A stretch of 64,000 nt of DNA from Pseudocolwellia agarivorans (lineage in GTDB: Bacteria; Pseudomonadota; Gammaproteobacteria; Enterobacterales; Alteromonadaceae): the NCBI RefSeq assembly GCF_002000085.1, contig NZ_MUZU01000002.1:1-64000 (forward strand). Reading direction: 5' to 3'. A program made the translations under genes and the position numbers. Position 1 is the first letter of the stretch; each line of letters begins with the position of its first letter. The notes below the pieces were generated by a model. That model had not been told where the DNA came from. It did not search any database and saw only the letters and a program-made list of their open reading frames with translations. Below, piece by piece: positions 1-8,525 of the stretch.

Positions 1-49
1 CTGCTTGAAGTGCTTTAACTGCATCTTCGAAATTGAATTGATTTGTCAT
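1..49 (-). CDS. IS256-family transposase, N-terminal fragment
   Basis: The reading frame starts at ATG 49 and runs off the left edge after 16 codons, giving MTNQFNFEDAVKALQA. IS256 (Mutator-like) transposases commonly begin with a similar stretch of N-x-F-x-F-x-x-A-(I/V/L)-K-x-L-Q before the conserved GKDG segment, so the family call rests on a short N-terminal match plus the IS-like end just upstream. No catalytic residue is in view. The rest of the gene, and whether it is intact, are unknown. Confidence 0.5.
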   Translation of the reverse strand, partial: MTNQFNFEDAVKALQA

Positions 50-106
50 GTGTCATTCCTGTTTTTACTAGTTTACTGAAATGACACAGATTTTTGAACA
101 CTACCG
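1..106 (-). mobile_element. End of an IS256-type insertion sequence (cut by window edge)
   Basis: The left edge carries the start of a transposase-like reading frame on the minus strand, preceded by a leader that looks like an IS terminus. Bases 82-90 (ATGACACAG) are nearly the reverse complement of the GTGTCAT at the transposase start. Read inward on the minus strand, the outer sequence GTTCAAAAATCTGTGTCATT resembles IS256-family ends as I remember them. The outer boundary near 106 is a guess, and the target duplication cannot be seen because the other end lies outside the window. Confidence 0.5.
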
Positions 107-140
107 TTAACCATTGCCCTATTATCAAAAAAACATGTAT

Positions 141-1424
141 CTAATGTATACTATGGACGCCACTGATTTCAATTCTATTACGACCCTTTTCTTTTGCTAC
201 ATACATAGCTTGGTCTGCATCATAAATTAATTGTTCAAAGCTTTTGTGTTTATCCGTTAGCATAGAAACGCCCATACTCAATGTAACTTTTAATACTTTA
301 TTATCTACAATTAAATTATTTTCGCTTAAAGAGTGTTGAATACGTTTTGCTATTTCTATACTGCCTTTTAAATCACAATCAGGCAAAATAATAATGAATT
401 CCTCCCCTCCATAGCGTCCTAAAAAATCAACACTTCGTATCTCTTTAATGCAAACGTTACAAATATGTTTGAGTAATTCGTCACCCACTTGATGACCATA
501 CTTATCGTTAACATTTTTAAAATAATCACAGTCTATTAGAATTAAACTCAAATTGTTGTGGTATCTGTTTTCACGAGATAACTCCATATTTCCTCTTTCA
601 AAAAGAGCTCGTCGGTTTGCAACTTTAGTGAGAGGATCCGTATTAGAAAGCTCTTCTAAAACACGAGTTTTATCTTCTATAACCTTCTTCATTACCTCTA
701 AAGATACGGTAGTTTCACTTAATTTTTTGTTCATTCCATTAAAGGCGTTAACGATACTTGCAAATTCATCAGAGTGATTTGAAAGCGTTATTTTTTGAAA
801 ACTTCCACTATGATTTTTTTCAAAGGCTGTTTTAATTTCTTTTAACGATGTTCTAAAAACCCTAGTGAGCCTAAAAGAACCATACAATAAAGTGCAAAGG
901 CTAACACCAAGTGCTATTAAAATGAACAATACTTGCCGTTTGATCACATTATAAATATCTTGCTGAACAATGCCTGATAACTGCATAGAGTCTGCACTAA
1001 TAACTTCTAATTGTGTCATTAGCCTTGATTTTAAAAGTTTCTTTATCGACTCATCAGCATTTTTTAATTTATTTTCAGTAATTTTAGTAAATAGACGTTT
1101 AACATTCTTACTTTGGCTAGCAATACTGTTTTGAATAATTTGTTGTTGCGCGGTTAAGCTTGGAGAAGATTGAAGTAAATGTAGTAATTTACTTTGTGAC
1201 TCTAACCATTCTCCTGCGTCATAATCGTTATCATAGATGTCATCACTAACAATAAGTTGTTTTAAGGTATTAGCGTAGTTCGCAACCTTTTGCGTATAGT
1301 GCTCACGACTAAGTTCAAGTTTTACTTTTTCTGATGACCACAATACGCTACCTACAAGAAGAACAAATAAGAAACAACAATAAATGTTAAAAAAATAAAT
1401 GCTATCCGACAAACATACTTTCAT
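141..1424 (-). CDS. Membrane diguanylate cyclase (HAMP-GGDEF)
   Basis: Predicted inner-membrane enzyme making cyclic di-GMP from two GTP. Residues 10-30 and 164-184 are hydrophobic segments bracketing a periplasmic loop of about 130 residues. A HAMP-like linker follows (about 185-240), then a GGDEF domain. The catalytic signature is GGEEF at 339-343, and an RxxD inhibitory site (RSVD, 330-333) lies exactly five residues before it, so product inhibition is probably intact. The ATG follows a GAGGA ribosome site. The gene begins 14 bases after a solute-binding-protein gene on the same strand, suggesting co-transcription and that the periplasmic loop may read the bound state of that protein. No EAL domain is present. 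Confidence 0.9.
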   Translation of the reverse strand: MKVCLSDSIYFFNIYCCFLFVLLVGSVLWSSEKVKLELSREHYTQKVANYANTLKQLIVSDDIYDNDYDAGEWLESQSKLLHLLQSSPSLTAQQQIIQNSIASQSKNVKRLFTKITENKLKNADESIKKLLKSRLMTQLEVISADSMQLSGIVQQDIYNVIKRQVLFILIALGVSLCTLLYGSFRLTRVFRTSLKEIKTAFEKNHSGSFQKITLSNHSDEFASIVNAFNGMNKKLSETTVSLEVMKKVIEDKTRVLEELSNTDPLTKVANRRALFERGNMELSRENRYHNNLSLILIDCDYFKNVNDKYGHQVGDELLKHICNVCIKEIRSVDFLGRYGGEEFIIILPDCDLKGSIEIAKRIQHSLSENNLIVDNKVLKVTLSMGVSMLTDKHKSFEQLIYDADQAMYVAKEKGRNRIEISGVHSIH

Positions 1425-1438
1425 ATTATTATCCTCGC

Positions 1439-2437
1439 TTATAGCGGTATATTCACGGCTTCAGGCTCAACCTGTAACATGGCTCTTTTATCCAGGTAAG
1501 CATCTACATTTGGCATAACCTTATATTTGCTCATTTGTGTTTCTATTGCCCATGCAGCTTGAGATTTAATATTTAAGATTAGTGATTGATTCAACCCAAG
1601 TTTAAAAATATAGTCAGCCCAAACCCAATCAATAAATGATGGTGTTAAATTAAGTTTTTCTCTTACTATTGTTTTTGACTGTTCCGGATGCAATGCAATA
1701 TATGCAATTGCAGTGTTTAATCCTTGAATAACACACGCCGCTTTTTTTACCAGTAAGTCATCTGCTTTTTTAGAAATTAAATTAAAGTTTATGGTATTGA
1801 AGTTTTTTGTATCATGAACGCTTATTTGATCATTAAACCTCTCTACAACATTAAAAGCAAAAGGTTCCCAAGGAACAATAGCTTCAACTTCATTCATAGC
1901 AAAGCCATTAACAAGTTCTTCTGGTTTATAATCGTAAAGTTCAACATCTTCAATAGATAAGCCATCAATAGCAAGTAAAGTACTTAAAAAGTATTCACTG
2001 GCGGTTCCTTTAGTTACACCTATGTTTTTTCCTTTAAGAGCTATTACCGTGCTAATTTTATCTGCTTTACGAGTTAAAAGTTTGAGATCATTATCTGATT
2101 GCACGAACGTGACATGTGTAACAAATGACTTTTTAGTTAGGCTTTGAAACGCGATAACTGAATCAGAACTAGTGCCAAAATCTACATCGCTACTCATCAC
2201 CTTATCAAATGCTAGTTGCCCTCCAATAACATCATCGTATTCAACACTTACACAAGTGTTTTCAAACGCATTAATTGCTTTGGCAATATAAAAAGGAGTC
2301 GATAAGGGAGATTTAGACACTGCAATTAAAACAGGGTACTTTGGGGGCTGCCATAAATACTGAAAGCTAGGATAAAATATAATTATGCTAACAGTAAGTA
2401 CGGTGATAAATAATAATAAATATTTTTTTTTACTCAA
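1439..2437 (-). CDS. NMT1/SsuA-like periplasmic solute-binding protein
   Basis: A 332-residue protein with an N-terminal hydrophobic segment (about 5-22) that could be an uncleaved signal anchor. The rest looks like the NMT1/THI5/SsuA type of ABC-transporter solute-binding protein (PVLIAVSKSPLSTPFYIAKA near the start, then GKNIGVTKGTASEYFLSTLL). No permease or ATPase gene is adjacent; the only partner is the diguanylate cyclase 14 bases downstream. That points to a sensory rather than transport role, by analogy with NspS-MbaA of Vibrio cholerae, which is inference. The reading frame opens with a TTG codon with a weak ribosome site, and no in-frame ATG is near. The ligand cannot be told from sequence. 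Confidence 0.72.
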   Translation of the reverse strand: MSKKKYLLLFITVLTVSIIIFYPSFQYLWQPPKYPVLIAVSKSPLSTPFYIAKAINAFENTCVSVEYDDVIGGQLAFDKVMSSDVDFGTSSDSVIAFQSLTKKSFVTHVTFVQSDNDLKLLTRKADKISTVIALKGKNIGVTKGTASEYFLSTLLAIDGLSIEDVELYDYKPEELVNGFAMNEVEAIVPWEPFAFNVVERFNDQISVHDTKNFNTINFNLISKKADDLLVKKAACVIQGLNTAIAYIALHPEQSKTIVREKLNLTPSFIDWVWADYIFKLGLNQSLILNIKSQAAWAIETQMSKYKVMPNVDAYLDKRAMLQVEPEAVNIPL

Positions 2438-2774
2438 GGTCTACAACTTAACAATGAATGCTTTTATGAGTATAGACACAATTATACTAATTAAAATAAT
2501 AGATGAACGATTTAAGGAGAAAAATAGATTTTATCTATAAAAATTTAACCTCTATTAGATATCCTCAAGCCCTATCTAAATGCAAAATCAAACTCGAATT
2601 AGAACGTCTTTATCTTCCAAAAAAAACCTAAGTACAGACATCCGTGCAGGAACTTTGTCGAAATAAATTACGCTGCATAAAACCTACATAAACTAGCTCT
2701 TTGGGACGAGATAAACACTAAAAACAAAAAAGTCGACTATAAGCCGACTTTTTTAGAATGTTTACGCCTGTAAA
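2438..2774. other. Intergenic region, 337 bp
   Basis: This stretch holds the upstream region of the solute-binding-protein gene and, near its right end, the terminator of ybaB (2726-2754). Between about 2480 and 2720 I see no reading frame, repeat or RNA structure I can support. Confidence 0.6.
2726..2754 (-). terminator. Rho-independent terminator after ybaB
   Basis: A perfect 10-bp stem (AAAAAAGTCG with CGACTTTTTT) closes a 9-base loop 20 bases beyond the ybaB stop. The A and T runs on both sides mean it could also work in the other direction. Confidence 0.8.
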
Positions 2775-3101
2775 CTAAAACGGCATTTTCATCCCTGGAG
2801 GTAATTGCATCCCACCAGTAAGTGCGCCCATTTTTTCTTTGTTTTGCTCTTCTACACGACGTACTGCGTCGTTAAATGAAGCGGCAATTAAATCTTCAAG
2901 CATTTCTTTGTCGTCGTCCATTAAACTGTCATCGATTTCAACACGACGTATGTTGTGGCTACCTGTCATGGTTACTTTGACCATGCCAGCGCCAGACTCA
3001 CCGGTAACTTCCATTTGAGCTAATTCTTCTTGAGCTTTAGCCATTTTTGCTTGCATTTGTTGGGCTTGCTTCATCAAGTTGCCCATTCCGCCTTTCATCA
3101 T
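2775..3101 (-). CDS. ybaB: YbaB/EbfC nucleoid-associated protein
   Basis: A 108-residue small dimeric DNA-binding protein of the YbaB/EbfC family, matching E. coli YbaB closely: [25 protein letters not shown], a DDKEMLEDL segment and a C-terminus ending LPPGMKMPF. It coats DNA and is thought to act with recombination and replication functions; the exact role is unsettled. It follows dnaX on the same strand, the usual dnaX-ybaB pairing (recR is not next to it here). A GGAG site precedes two adjacent ATG codons; the first is taken as the start. Confidence 0.96.
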   Translation of the reverse strand: MMKGGMGNLMKQAQQMQAKMAKAQEELAQMEVTGESGAGMVKVTMTGSHNIRRVEIDDSLMDDDKEMLEDLIAASFNDAVRRVEEQNKEKMGALTGGMQLPPGMKMPF

Positions 3102-3187
3102 TTATAGTCTCCAAAAGTATTTGTCGCCAACAATAATTGTTAACCACATAAAATTCAAGTATTACGCTACCTACATTACAATTTTTG

Positions 3188-5377
3188 TTATAGCGCCTGG
3201 ATTGTGTTTTCGTCTAATTGTGCTTGAAAATCTTGCTGTAAAGCTTGAATAATTTCATCTTCTTTGAGTAAATTAACCGCGTACTGGTATCGCTTATCGT
3301 TAATATCTACTTGTATTTTATATGGGTCAGCTTTAGTTTCTTCAACTACCTTTATCTCAACATTAATTGGTTTTGATAAAAAAGTTGAAATGCTCTGTTG
3401 AAGTTGCTGCACTGCCGTGTCTGTTTTTAAATGTTTAGTTGATTGGTCAAGCAATAAAATTAAATGTTCGTCAGTAGATGATTCTGAAATGGTTGCATGA
3501 ATCGCTATTTGTCGAATACGTGCACTCAACGCCATAGAATCAATCATGTTTGCCCATTTATCAACTTGATTCGCTGACTTAATAATCGCGGGATCAATAA
3601 GCTCTTCACGATAAGGTTCATCAATCACCATTTCAATAGGTGCTGGAGCTTCAGGTGTTACGGCATCATTCTTTGTTGTATTTTCGTCAGCGCTTGGTGT
3701 TTGACGCCCTGCGACGTCATTCGACTTTTTTGCTTTTTGCTCCATTTCCTTTTTTCGACTACGTAAAATATTTCGTGTTGCTAAGGCTGACTCTATTGGG
3801 CTTGAATACGTAACCGTTTCAACAGACTGTTCTGCTATTTGTTCTTGCTGAAAATCTAATGGATTAGCAATAGGCTCAACACTCGGCTCCATAATAGGAG
3901 CTTGTTCTACAGGTTGAGGCTCTGTATAAATAGGTGCTTCAGATTGAGCTAAAGGTTGCACTTGTTCTGCAGCAAGTTGTTCAATGCTTTCCATTTCGGC
4001 TGACAATTGCGATTGAATATGCTGTTCTTCTGTCGAACTTTCCAAAGCATGAATATTATCTATCGCATTTTGAGCTATTGGCGCTACAACACTTTCTAGC
4101 TGATCTTCAACGTGCTGCTCATTTACCTGCAGTGTCTTTGATTGATAATCACTCAATGGAGATTCGTTATGTTTTCGCTCAACAGTAGGTTCTTTTTCCA
4201 TTGAATCAGCTGGAAGTGTATTTTCAAAATTAACGCTTGTTGATGCTACGTTAGCTGAAGAATTAACAGAAGTTGGAATTTCATTAGCATTCGTTACGGG
4301 TTTAAATGCTAATAACCGCAATAACACCATATCGAAAGCAGCTTGTTCATCGGAAGCATAAGGCAAGTCTTTACGACCATTTAATACAATTTGATAATAT
4401 AATTGTACGTCTTCAGCTGACATAGCTTGAGCAAATTTTTTCAGTAACACTTCATGCTCGGGTGGCAAATCAAAATGACGATCAACAATTTGCACCATAG
4501 CTACTTGATGCAAGAGTTGAATTAGCTCAGCAAGCAATCGGCTATAGCTTGGAGAATAACTGGCGATATTTAACGACAGCTCCATCAATTGTTTTGAGTC
4601 TTGCTTAATTAAGGCAATAAGTATTTTATATACCCAGTTTTGATCTACGCCCCCCAGCATTTTTTGTACGTTTGAAAGGGTTATTTCGCCAGCACCTTGC
4701 GCAATCGATTGATCCGTCAAACTTAATGAATCACGCATACTGCCACGAGCAGCTTTTGCTAATAAGGTTATTGAACCTTTTTCAGCTTGTACATTTTCGG
4801 CCTGCAAAATAATATTAAGTTGCTGCTCAATTTGGCTAACGGTTAATGCTTTTAAATGAAACTGTAAGCAGCGTGATAATACCGTTACGGGTAATTTTTG
4901 AGGATCTGTTGTAGCAAGAATAAACTTTACGTGTTCAGGAGGTTCTTCAAGGGTTTTAAGTAACGCATTAAAACTACTACGCGATAACATGTGTACTTCA
5001 TCAATCAAATATACTTTATAACGCCCGCTCGTTGGCGCGTACTGAACGTTATCAAGAATTTCACGCGTGTCATCAACTTTGGTTTTTGATGCTGCATCAA
5101 TTTCAATAAGATCAACAAATCGACCTAAATCAATATCTAAACAAGTATCACACTTACCACAAGGCTCTGAAGTAATACCCACTTGGCAATTTAGACTTTT
5201 AGCAAAGATTCGAGCTATGGTGGTTTTACCGACACCGCGCGTACCTGTAAATAAATAGGCATGATGTAAGCGTTGTTGCTCGAGCGCATTTACAAGAACC
5301 GTTACGACATGTTCTTGCCCCATTAGCTCTTTAAAGTTTTTTGGACGCCATTTTCTTGCTAAAACTTGATAACTCAT
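3188..5377 (-). CDS. dnaX: DNA polymerase III subunits tau and gamma
   Basis: Clamp-loader ATPase of the replicative polymerase. Visible: Walker A GTRGVGKT (45-52), the four zinc-ligand cysteines (64, 73, 76, 79), Walker B DEVH (126-129) and the SRC sensor near 168. After about residue 360 comes a long Gln/Glu/Pro-rich linker, then the tau-specific C-terminal region (about 600-729) that binds the polymerase and helicase. Length is 729 residues against 643 in E. coli, most of the extra in the linker. Codons 549-551 contain an E. coli-type slippery heptamer, listed separately, predicting a gamma form of 553 residues. ybaB lies downstream; apt ends eight bases upstream on the same strand. Confidence 0.97.
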   Translation of the reverse strand: MSYQVLARKWRPKNFKELMGQEHVVTVLVNALEQQRLHHAYLFTGTRGVGKTTIARIFAKSLNCQVGITSEPCGKCDTCLDIDLGRFVDLIEIDAASKTKVDDTREILDNVQYAPTSGRYKVYLIDEVHMLSRSSFNALLKTLEEPPEHVKFILATTDPQKLPVTVLSRCLQFHLKALTVSQIEQQLNIILQAENVQAEKGSITLLAKAARGSMRDSLSLTDQSIAQGAGEITLSNVQKMLGGVDQNWVYKILIALIKQDSKQLMELSLNIASYSPSYSRLLAELIQLLHQVAMVQIVDRHFDLPPEHEVLLKKFAQAMSAEDVQLYYQIVLNGRKDLPYASDEQAAFDMVLLRLLAFKPVTNANEIPTSVNSSANVASTSVNFENTLPADSMEKEPTVERKHNESPLSDYQSKTLQVNEQHVEDQLESVVAPIAQNAIDNIHALESSTEEQHIQSQLSAEMESIEQLAAEQVQPLAQSEAPIYTEPQPVEQAPIMEPSVEPIANPLDFQQEQIAEQSVETVTYSSPIESALATRNILRSRKKEMEQKAKKSNDVAGRQTPSADENTTKNDAVTPEAPAPIEMVIDEPYREELIDPAIIKSANQVDKWANMIDSMALSARIRQIAIHATISESSTDEHLILLLDQSTKHLKTDTAVQQLQQSISTFLSKPINVEIKVVEETKADPYKIQVDINDKRYQYAVNLLKEDEIIQALQQDFQAQLDENTIQAL
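3702..3746 (-). promoter_or_regulatory. Programmed -1 frameshift cassette in dnaX
   Basis: Reading the minus strand, the heptamer A AAA AAG (3731 to 3725) lies in the zero frame (codons 550 and 551 are AAA and AAG). A Shine-Dalgarno-like GGAG sits eight bases before it. Five bases after it a hairpin of seven pairs (TGACGTC with GGCGTCA, loop GCAG; 3719 to 3702) can form. Shifting back one base gives GTC GAA TGA, so translation stops at 3717 and yields a 553-residue gamma protein. All three parts of the E. coli dnaX signal are present with similar spacing. Confidence 0.85.
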
Positions 5378-5384
5378 TAAAAGC

Positions 5385-5930
5385 CTATTTACCTTCGTAT
5401 TGGATCAATGAATAAACATTGAGGTTTAAACCAGCTAGCTTTTCTTCTCCGCCTAGTTCAGGTAAAGAAATAACAAACCCGGCGTGAGAAGCATCAGCTC
5501 CTATTTTTCGAATAAGCTTGGTGGTTGCTTCAATGGTGCCGCCAGTGGCTAATAAATCATCAATAATAAGCACTTTATCTTCTGGCTTAAGTGCATCTTG
5601 GTGTATTTCTAGCGTGTCTTGTCCATACTCTAGTTGATAGCTTTGGGCAAAAGTTGCACGTGGTAATTTACCCGGCTTGCGCACGGGTACAAACCCCACA
5701 CCAAGCGCTAAGGCTAAAGGTGCACCAAATAAAAAACCTCTTGCTTCAGTACCAACAACTTTAGTGAATCCTTGACCTTGATATTTTTCAACTAATAACT
5801 CAATAGTTAAAGCAAATGCCTTTGCGTCGTCTAATACGCCTGTGACATCTCTAAATAAAATACCTTCAATTGGGTAGTCAGGAACAGTATGAATAGCTTG
5901 CTTAATTGTTTCTATTTGTTGTTGGGTCAT
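5385..5930 (-). CDS. apt: Adenine phosphoribosyltransferase
   Basis: Purine salvage enzyme converting adenine and PRPP to AMP and pyrophosphate in the cytosol. At 181 residues it has the family's normal length. The PRPP-binding motif [13 protein letters not shown] is present at roughly 120-132, and the flexible-loop region [20 protein letters not shown] is typical of Apt rather than of Hpt or Xpt. The gene ends eight bases before dnaX, so apt-dnaX-ybaB is probably one transcript, the same order as in E. coli. Confidence 0.97.
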   Translation of the reverse strand: MTQQQIETIKQAIHTVPDYPIEGILFRDVTGVLDDAKAFALTIELLVEKYQGQGFTKVVGTEARGFLFGAPLALALGVGFVPVRKPGKLPRATFAQSYQLEYGQDTLEIHQDALKPEDKVLIIDDLLATGGTIEATTKLIRKIGADASHAGFVISLPELGGEEKLAGLNLNVYSLIQYEGK

Positions 5931-6118
5931 CTGATAAAAATAGCTAATAAAATTATCCCTAAAGAATAAATCAATTTGACTTGTTTTTATAGTGATATGA
6001 GGGCGGTAATGTGAATAAAAAAGAAAACAGGTAAGTTAAAGAAGAACAATAATTATAAAAGATGAGATATGACTATTTATTAAGCTAATTAAAATCCATA
6101 AATCCAGCCGATAAAATT

Positions 6119-6150
6119 AAGCCTATTAATTAAGTCGATATAATAGGCTT
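6119..6150 (-). terminator. Inverted repeat after the small membrane-peptide gene
   Basis: A perfect 10-bp inverted repeat (AAGCCTATTA with TAATAGGCTT, 12-base loop) begins eight bases beyond the stop of the 40-residue gene. On the minus strand it is followed by TTAATTTTAT, a poor but plausible U tract, so it probably terminates that transcript. Confidence 0.5.
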
Positions 6151-6157
6151 AAAATCA

Positions 6158-6280
6158 TTAAGATAGCATTGCATACCAGCCCATTAACATAGGTAATAAT
6201 GGCATAGCTAACGCAACAAGTGTTGCTATCAGCAAATGACCAAAATGAGATGATTCTTTAAAATTAGTATCTTCAGACAT
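6158..6280 (-). CDS. Small single-span membrane peptide (40 aa)
   Basis: A 40-codon frame beginning MSEDTNFKESSHFGHLLIAT. A charged N-terminus of about 12 residues is followed by one hydrophobic segment (residues 16-34) rich in Leu, Ala and Met and ending MGWYAMLS. The ATG has a good ribosome site (AAGAGAG, seven bases upstream) and the gene has its own downstream inverted repeat, so it looks real. I do not recognise the family. The layout resembles short inner-membrane peptides that modulate larger membrane complexes, but no partner is evident next door. Confidence 0.6.
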   Translation of the reverse strand: MSEDTNFKESSHFGHLLIATLVALAMPLLPMLMGWYAMLS

Positions 6281-6477
6281 ACTAGCACTCTCTTAAATAA
6301 ATTAGGGCGCATATGTTAACCTAACTCGTTATTTTAATGTAGTATAAATTGATCTAGATCAATAACTTTTTAATATAAAGATCGCTTATTCAAGCTCACG
6401 TTACCAAAAGCGTCAACTGAACAATACTCAAGATAAACAGATAAAGAATAGCTTCTCTTTTCAGTTCATCTTTTAGT

Positions 6478-8301
6478 TTAACTTACTTTAGGATTTTTAG
6501 GATAAAAGCGATCAGGCACGCAATTAATATGTTCAAAAAAACGCGTGTCTTTGTAAGGTAATTTCATAAAACCTGAAATACCTAAACCTGTTATGGTAGG
6601 TAATAATTCAATAATGTCTTTGAAACATTGTTCAAATTCTTCTTTTTTCTCGTGATTAAGTAGCATTAAATAACTGTGTATTTTTAAATGTTTAGGTAAC
6701 ACTTCAAAAATAAGACAACCTGTATGATGGATCGAATTAAGACGATTGATCACTGTCATTATTTCATCAGGCAAATAAAGATATTCGTCGGGATCTTTAC
6801 CGTCTTCAAAATATGAATGCACTTTAGTTGCATCATCTATTTCAGGTATATCGCTCACATCAAAGGGAATAACTTGGTTATTCTGTGCAATAAAAGGTTG
6901 TAATTCGTCATCACGTTCTACGTGTATTGTATTTTTAGCGTTAAACAAACAACTTTTAAAAACACCAATTCGAAATATTCCTTGGGCTAAACTCACCATA
7001 TTATTTACGGCGCTTTCAAAAGAGAATCGTAAGCTTTCATCAAACATAGTTAAATTAGAGTCAATATATACGCCCTTTTTTTCCCAACGAATAGCTAACC
7101 CACCGACTACGGGAAAGTTACCTAAACGGCTGACTGCGGCAATAAAGGCTTTTTCGGTATCTCCCATACCCATTAAGTAGTTTTTATAATATTTTTCTAA
7201 TTGAACGTCATCAATATCATCTAAGCTATCTTTATAGCTCAATTCTCTAAGAAAAGATTTTCTTGAACCGTATACCACCGTATCAATATCGGTATTACCA
7301 TTTTTTATCCATACGGGGATTTGTGGTTTAGCATGATGAATAGTAGGCGTATTTGATAATACGATACTTTTTAAATACTTAAATTGACTAAATAAATGGT
7401 CACCTGCTTTTTGTCTAACTACGGGATCATCACTCAACATGCCTTCAATAATTTTAGCGAGTAAAATAGGTAAACCTAAAGATGTAGGCGTAATAACATG
7501 ATTACCATAACGACATGATTGGCCTGAAGCTAATGCGTATAAGGTAGCGGCTAAACCTTGCTCATCAAAGCGAGGCGATGATAACCCACCATTTATTTGT
7601 TCAGGGCCAATAAAATAAACATCTCCTAGTCTTGCATTAGTTTGCTGAAGATCGCTACTCATTAAATCCATAACATTATTCGACGTGCTATTGCCGTTTT
7701 CATCCACTTGAGCGATTACAGAAGACCCCCAATCAATTAAATAGACCTTGTTAGTTTCTTCATCATAAACAATGTTAGAAGGTTTAATATCGCCATGTAC
7801 ATAAGGTTTACCTGTTTTATGCAATGAGCTAGTACGTAAGTGAATCAAAATTTCAGTTAACTGAATTGCTATATTTACAATAAGCTCTGGAGGTAGAGGT
7901 CCTCTTTTAAATGATACTTTTTCAAGATCTATACCTGGAGCTCTTTGCATATGCAGAATAGATTGTCGCTTGATTTTATAATATTCGATAACTTGTGGGA
8001 TTTGTGGGTGTGCTAATTGAGCTTGAATTTCAGATTCTTCTTCTAATCTGTCTTGTACATTTTGAGGGAGGTTTAATCGAGAAAATTTAAAAACAAATTG
8101 CTCTTTTTTTTCATTTTCGGCATTGAATACAAAACCGTAAGCGCCCTTACCTAATAAATAAGTATTGGTGTAACCAAGAGAATTTAATTGTTGCTGACAA
8201 AGCTTAAACCATTCTTTAAGTTTGGTGGCGTCTTTGTGGCTCATTAAATAAATGGATTGTTCTTCTGCAATATAAAAATGCTGAAGTTTTTTTTCAGACA
8301 A
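6478..8301 (-). CDS. Serine/threonine protein kinase-like protein
   Basis: A 607-residue soluble protein with a eukaryotic-type kinase domain at about 45-290. Glycine loop GKGAYGFVF (51-59), likely ATP-anchoring Lys72, catalytic HGDIKPSN (169-176) and metal-binding DWG (190-192) are visible, so activity is plausible although the usual HRD and DFG are HGD and DWG. The C-terminal 300 residues match no domain I know. There is no transmembrane segment or PASTA repeat. The start is TTG with an AAGGTG site eight bases upstream; the next in-frame ATG is residue 20. No phosphatase or FHA partner is adjacent, so its substrates are unknown. Confidence 0.75.
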   Translation of the reverse strand: MSEKKLQHFYIAEEQSIYLMSHKDATKLKEWFKLCQQQLNSLGYTNTYLLGKGAYGFVFNAENEKKEQFVFKFSRLNLPQNVQDRLEEESEIQAQLAHPQIPQVIEYYKIKRQSILHMQRAPGIDLEKVSFKRGPLPPELIVNIAIQLTEILIHLRTSSLHKTGKPYVHGDIKPSNIVYDEETNKVYLIDWGSSVIAQVDENGNSTSNNVMDLMSSDLQQTNARLGDVYFIGPEQINGGLSSPRFDEQGLAATLYALASGQSCRYGNHVITPTSLGLPILLAKIIEGMLSDDPVVRQKAGDHLFSQFKYLKSIVLSNTPTIHHAKPQIPVWIKNGNTDIDTVVYGSRKSFLRELSYKDSLDDIDDVQLEKYYKNYLMGMGDTEKAFIAAVSRLGNFPVVGGLAIRWEKKGVYIDSNLTMFDESLRFSFESAVNNMVSLAQGIFRIGVFKSCLFNAKNTIHVERDDELQPFIAQNNQVIPFDVSDIPEIDDATKVHSYFEDGKDPDEYLYLPDEIMTVINRLNSIHHTGCLIFEVLPKHLKIHSYLMLLNHEKKEEFEQCFKDIIELLPTITGLGISGFMKLPYKDTRFFEHINCVPDRFYPKNPKVS

Positions 8302-8366
8302 GGGTTAACACCTTTATTGAATTTTTGTCATTGACGAACTTTTAACACTATTTTTATCTTATAACA

Positions 8367-8519
8367 GTTTCTGTCATTAATTTGCAATAAAACCACCTTA
8401 TTATTGGAACCACTTAATTAAGCGTTGCTCGCTGTATTAGGTACATCCCCCCTATTTAGGACTAGTTTGTTACAAACTATCTAGCCCCACACTGAAGTTT
8501 TAGTGTGGGGCATTTTTTT
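8367..8519 (+). ncRNA. Candidate small RNA with intrinsic terminator
   Basis: Both flanking genes run on the minus strand, yet the plus strand here ends in a strong intrinsic terminator: GCCCCACACT with AGTGTGGGGC (8484-8511) followed by seven Ts. Just before it is a second hairpin, TAGTTTG-TTA-CAAACTA (8463-8479). A weak promoter-like pair (TTGACG at 8331, TATCTT at 8355) would start a transcript of roughly 150 bases. No open frame of note is present. The start position is a guess and I cannot match it to a known RNA family. Alternatively the hairpin simply ends the dehydrogenase operon, though on that strand it lacks a U tract. Confidence 0.35.
8484..8519 (+). terminator. Intrinsic terminator, plus-strand orientation
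   Basis: A 10-bp perfect GC-rich stem with an 8-base loop is followed by A and seven Ts on the plus strand. It lies directly beyond the stop of the minus-strand E2 gene. On the minus strand the stem is followed by TAGATAGTTTG, so termination in that direction would be weaker. Confidence 0.75.
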
Positions 8520-8525
8520 ACGCTA

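Larger units (their letters stand above)
5931..6477. other. Intergenic region, 547 bp, with a small gene
   Basis: This gap holds the region upstream of apt, a 40-residue membrane-peptide gene (6158-6280) with its own hairpin at 6119-6150, and the region after the kinase-like gene. Outside the small gene I see no other reading frame or RNA I can support. Confidence 0.6.
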
